Assembly: GCA_030706735.1 (NCBI GenBank)
Contig: JAUZNZ010000016.1
Span: forward strand, 1-64,000
Direction: 5' to 3'
DNA length: 64,000 bases
Origin: Bacteroidota bacterium
GTDB lineage: Bacteria > Bacteroidota > Bacteroidia > Chitinophagales > Chitinophagaceae
In this document: positions 62,019-64,000 of the stretch, one piece after another
Layout: the number at the start of each line of letters is the position of its first letter
How positions within the stretch are numbered: position 1 is the stretch's first letter
Translations under genes and position numbers: made by a program
Notes under the pieces: model-generated
Databases searched by the model: none
Told to the model about the DNA's origin: nothing
What the model saw: the letters and a program-made list of their open reading frames with translations, nothing else

Positions 62019-63056
62019 ATGGAAAAAAAGAAAGAAATTGTCATGAGCGGCATCCGGCCCACGGGGTTTTTGCACCTGGGGAACTATTTCGGGGCCGTTC
62101 AGAACTATGTGCGGATGCAGGACGAGTACGAATGCTACTTTATGGTGGCTGACCTGCATTCCCTGACGACCCATCCCGACACCCATTTGCTTAAACAGCA
62201 TGCGATCCGTGTGCTGTGTGAATATATCGCCTGCGGCCTGGACCCGGAGAAGGTGGCCCTCTATTGCCAAAGTCATGTTCCGGAGACGGCCGAGCTTTAC
62301 CTCTTTCTGAATATGCTGGCCTATGTGGGCGAGCTCGAGAAGACGCCCACGTTTAAGGAGAAGGTACGAGCCCAGCCCGACAATGTGAACGCCGGACTAT
62401 TGACCTATCCGGTATTGCAGGCGGCCGATATCCTCCTGCACCGGGCCGCCCTGGTGCCGGTGGGCAAGGACCAGGAGCAGCACCTGGAGATGGCGCGCAA
62501 CTATGTCAACCGGTTCACGCATCGATACGGCCCGGTCTTTCCTGAACCGCGCGCCTTCAATTTCGGAGAGGAACTGGTGAAAGTGCCCAGTCTGGACGGA
62601 TCGGGGAAGATGAGCAAGAGCGAAAACCAACTGGCCACGATCTACCTGAACGATGATGACGAGCTGATCCGCACCAAGATCAGGAAAGCCAGGACCGACA
62701 GCGGATCGGGCGCGGCTGGATCCGGCGCAGGCGGAGCGGGCGACCCTGGCGCCTCCAAACCGGAATCGGTGGCCAACCTCTTCCTGCTGATGAAACTTGT
62801 CAGCCCGGCTTCCACGCTGCAAAAGTTCGAGGCCGATTACCAGGCGGGAACGATACGCTATGGCGACCTGAAGAAGGAATTGGGAGAGGATATGGTGAAG
62901 TTCATTGCCCCGATCCGGGAACGGGCGGTCGGGATCCGCGCCGACGAGGCCTATGTCCGCCGGGTAATGGAACAGGGGGCGGCAAAGGCGCGCAGTAGTG
63001 CAAAAGTGACCCTGCAGGAGGCGAAGGAGGCGATGGGATTGAATTATTATGCATGA
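62019..63056 (+). CDS. trpS: Tryptophan-tRNA ligase
   Basis: 345 residues, a class I synthetase. The HIGH-like motif is SGIRPTGFLHLGNYFGA and the KMSKS loop is GSGKMSKSENQ, with VGKDQEQHLEMARN in the Trp-binding region. An unusual Gly/Ala-rich insertion (about 62698-62757, GSGAAGSGAGGAG) interrupts the usual TDSG...KPESVANLF segment. The start is fixed by the conserved N-terminus. It is divergent from gatC. Confidence 0.97.
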   Translation: MEKKKEIVMSGIRPTGFLHLGNYFGAVQNYVRMQDEYECYFMVADLHSLTTHPDTHLLKQHAIRVLCEYIACGLDPEKVALYCQSHVPETAELYLFLNMLAYVGELEKTPTFKEKVRAQPDNVNAGLLTYPVLQAADILLHRAALVPVGKDQEQHLEMARNYVNRFTHRYGPVFPEPRAFNFGEELVKVPSLDGSGKMSKSENQLATIYLNDDDELIRTKIRKARTDSGSGAAGSGAGGAGDPGASKPESVANLFLLMKLVSPASTLQKFEADYQAGTIRYGDLKKELGEDMVKFIAPIRERAVGIRADEAYVRRVMEQGAAKARSSAKVTLQEAKEAMGLNYYA

Positions 63057-63101
63057 TGACCGCCGAATATCATTAATATTGATCTGGATAAAGCACACGG
63101 C

Positions 63102-63737
63102 ATGTTAAAAAACAGGAAACCGAAACACATCGCGGTAGCGGGGAATATCGGAGCGGGGAAAACGACCCTCACTGAGCTGCTCAGCAAACATTATCGCTGG
63201 ATACCCCAGTTCGAGGACGTGGACCACAATCCCTACCTGAACGATTTTTATGAGGACATGCCGCGCTGGAGCTTCAACCTGCAGATCTTCTTCCTGAACA
63301 GCCGGCTGAACCAATTGCTCGAGATCCATTCGGGCACCGAAACGGTGATCCAGGATCGCACCATCTATGAGGACGCCCATATCTTCGCACCCAATCTGCA
63401 CGAGATGGGACTGATGAGCAAGCGCGACTACAACAATTATTTTCAGTTCTTTCAGACCTTGAAGCGGATGGTGCAGCCGCCCGACCTCCTCATCTATTTG
63501 CAGGCCTCCGTCCCGACGCTGGTTGCCCAGATCCAAAAGCGCGGCCGGGAGTATGAGGAAAATATCCGCCTCGATTACCTGAAACGGCTGAACGATTTTT
63601 ACAATAAATGGATCGAAGGATACAAGGAGGGGCCCCTGTTGATCGTCGACATCGACAAGAATAAGTTTGGCGAACAGGATGAGCACCTGGGCGAGATCAT
63701 CACCCGCATCGATTCGCAGCTGTACGGGCTGTTCTGA
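63102..63737 (+). CDS. Deoxynucleoside kinase
   Basis: 211 residues. The P-loop is IAVAGNIGAGKTTLTELLS; the DRS-like motif is VIQDRTIYEDAHIF; and a lid region is KRGREYEENIRLDYLKRLND. This is the dCK/dGK-type family that phosphorylates deoxynucleosides for salvage. Exact base specificity is not evident. Confidence 0.92.
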   Translation: MLKNRKPKHIAVAGNIGAGKTTLTELLSKHYRWIPQFEDVDHNPYLNDFYEDMPRWSFNLQIFFLNSRLNQLLEIHSGTETVIQDRTIYEDAHIFAPNLHEMGLMSKRDYNNYFQFFQTLKRMVQPPDLLIYLQASVPTLVAQIQKRGREYEENIRLDYLKRLNDFYNKWIEGYKEGPLLIVDIDKNKFGEQDEHLGEIITRIDSQLYGLF

Positions 63738-63760
63738 GCGTGGGCCAGACCCCAATAAAA

Positions 63761-63787
63761 AACCCCATCAGTCGATCTGATGGAGTT
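63761..63787 (-). terminator. Intrinsic terminator at the end of the leftward pckA-like gene
   Basis: ccatcag (63765-63771) pairs with ctgatgg (63777-63783), extended by aac/gtt across one mismatch. On the minus strand the stem is followed by a T-run (GGTTTTTTATT). It stands about 100 bases after the stop codon at 63891; an A/T-only inverted repeat nearer the stop (about 63862-63881) is a weaker alternative. Confidence 0.65.
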
Positions 63788-63890
63788 AGTTCTGGCAAAC
63801 AATCGTAGAACCCGGTGTTACCCGGTGATGAATTTGTGCCGCCAAGTTCATGAAAAATATCTTAAATAAAAAAGTTTTTTAACAATTTAT

Positions 63891-64000
63891 TTATTTGCCG
63901 GGAGCAGCAGCTAATATTTCCTCTGGGATGTCCCCGGCATATTTAGCGAAATTGGTAGTGAACCAGCCAGCCAGCCGGGTAGCCATTTCATCGTATTCCC
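63891..64000 (-). CDS. pckA: Probable phosphoenolpyruvate carboxykinase (ATP), C-terminal fragment
   Basis: Only the last 35 codons are in the window, read leftward and ending at TAA 63893-63891. The tail MATRLAGWFTTNFAKYAGD followed by IPEEILAAAPGK resembles the C-terminus of bacterial ATP-type PckA (a NFxKY...AAGP-like ending). The evidence is short, so the identity is tentative; that this is a coding 3' end is well supported. Confidence 0.55.
   Translation of the reverse strand, partial: EYDEMATRLAGWFTTNFAKYAGDIPEEILAAAPGK

Overview
The window comes from a Bacteroidota chromosome, most likely a GC-rich member of the Chitinophagaceae (Chitinophaga/Puia-like). The evidence is: type IX secretion (T9SS) cargo with both type A and type B sorting domains, two PorP/SprF-family proteins, DUF2795, DUF72 and DUF892 proteins typical of the phylum, no obvious Shine-Dalgarno sequences, and repeated TAnnTTTG promoter elements just upstream of start codons. 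No rRNA, tRNA, CRISPR array, prophage or insertion sequence was found. No gene-free stretch exceeds about 260 bases.

Layout. 1-7.2 kb: two convergent T9SS type A secreted proteins. One is a very large modular enzyme, cut by the window edge, with an esterase remnant, an SGNH hydrolase, a beta-helix and a PKD array. 7.4-10.3 kb: a translationally coupled leftward operon for a DPPR-synthase-like UbiA protein, a HAD phosphatase and a glycosyltransferase, probably making and using a polyprenyl-linked pentose. 10.3-12.5 kb: recG, with a start-codon problem. 12.5-20.9 kb: two tandem 1.2-kilo-residue paralogues with type B sorting domains, followed by a PorP/SprF protein. 21-26 kb: FAD-linked oxidase, a beta-barrel-like protein, and a sodium:solute symporter flanked by two LOG-family proteins. 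26-32 kb: DUF72, a PQQ-type propeller lipoprotein, a decayed VOC gene, an NHL propeller, an AsmA/DUF748-like protein and a DUF892 ferritin-like protein.

32-38 kb: O-methyltransferase, LysM glucosaminidase, hypoxanthine phosphoribosyltransferase, a YfbK-like VWA protein, and the grpE-dnaJ chaperone operon with a full promoter. 38-42 kb: GH30 glycosidase, RlmI-type rRNA methyltransferase, and a tiny protein that is little more than a T9SS sorting domain. 42-48 kb: a second, leftward, type B substrate-PorP/SprF cassette followed by a peroxiredoxin. 48-52.6 kb: M32 carboxypeptidase and an MG2-plus-TonB-plug protein. 52.6-64 kb: mostly housekeeping genes (Nif3-like, zinc ribbon, recN, fabI, SemiSWEET, DUF2795, LolD-like ATPase, cobalamin adenosyltransferase, a second ABC ATPase, gatC, trpS, deoxynucleoside kinase) and the 3' end of a probable pckA.

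The main theme is cell-surface and secreted machinery: T9SS cargo and accessory membrane proteins, polysaccharide-active enzymes and glycoconjugate assembly, set among ordinary core genes. The least explained signals are an SGNH domain nested inside a PKD fold, a sorting-domain-only mini-protein, and a promoter plus terminator-like leader upstream of the DUF2795 gene.
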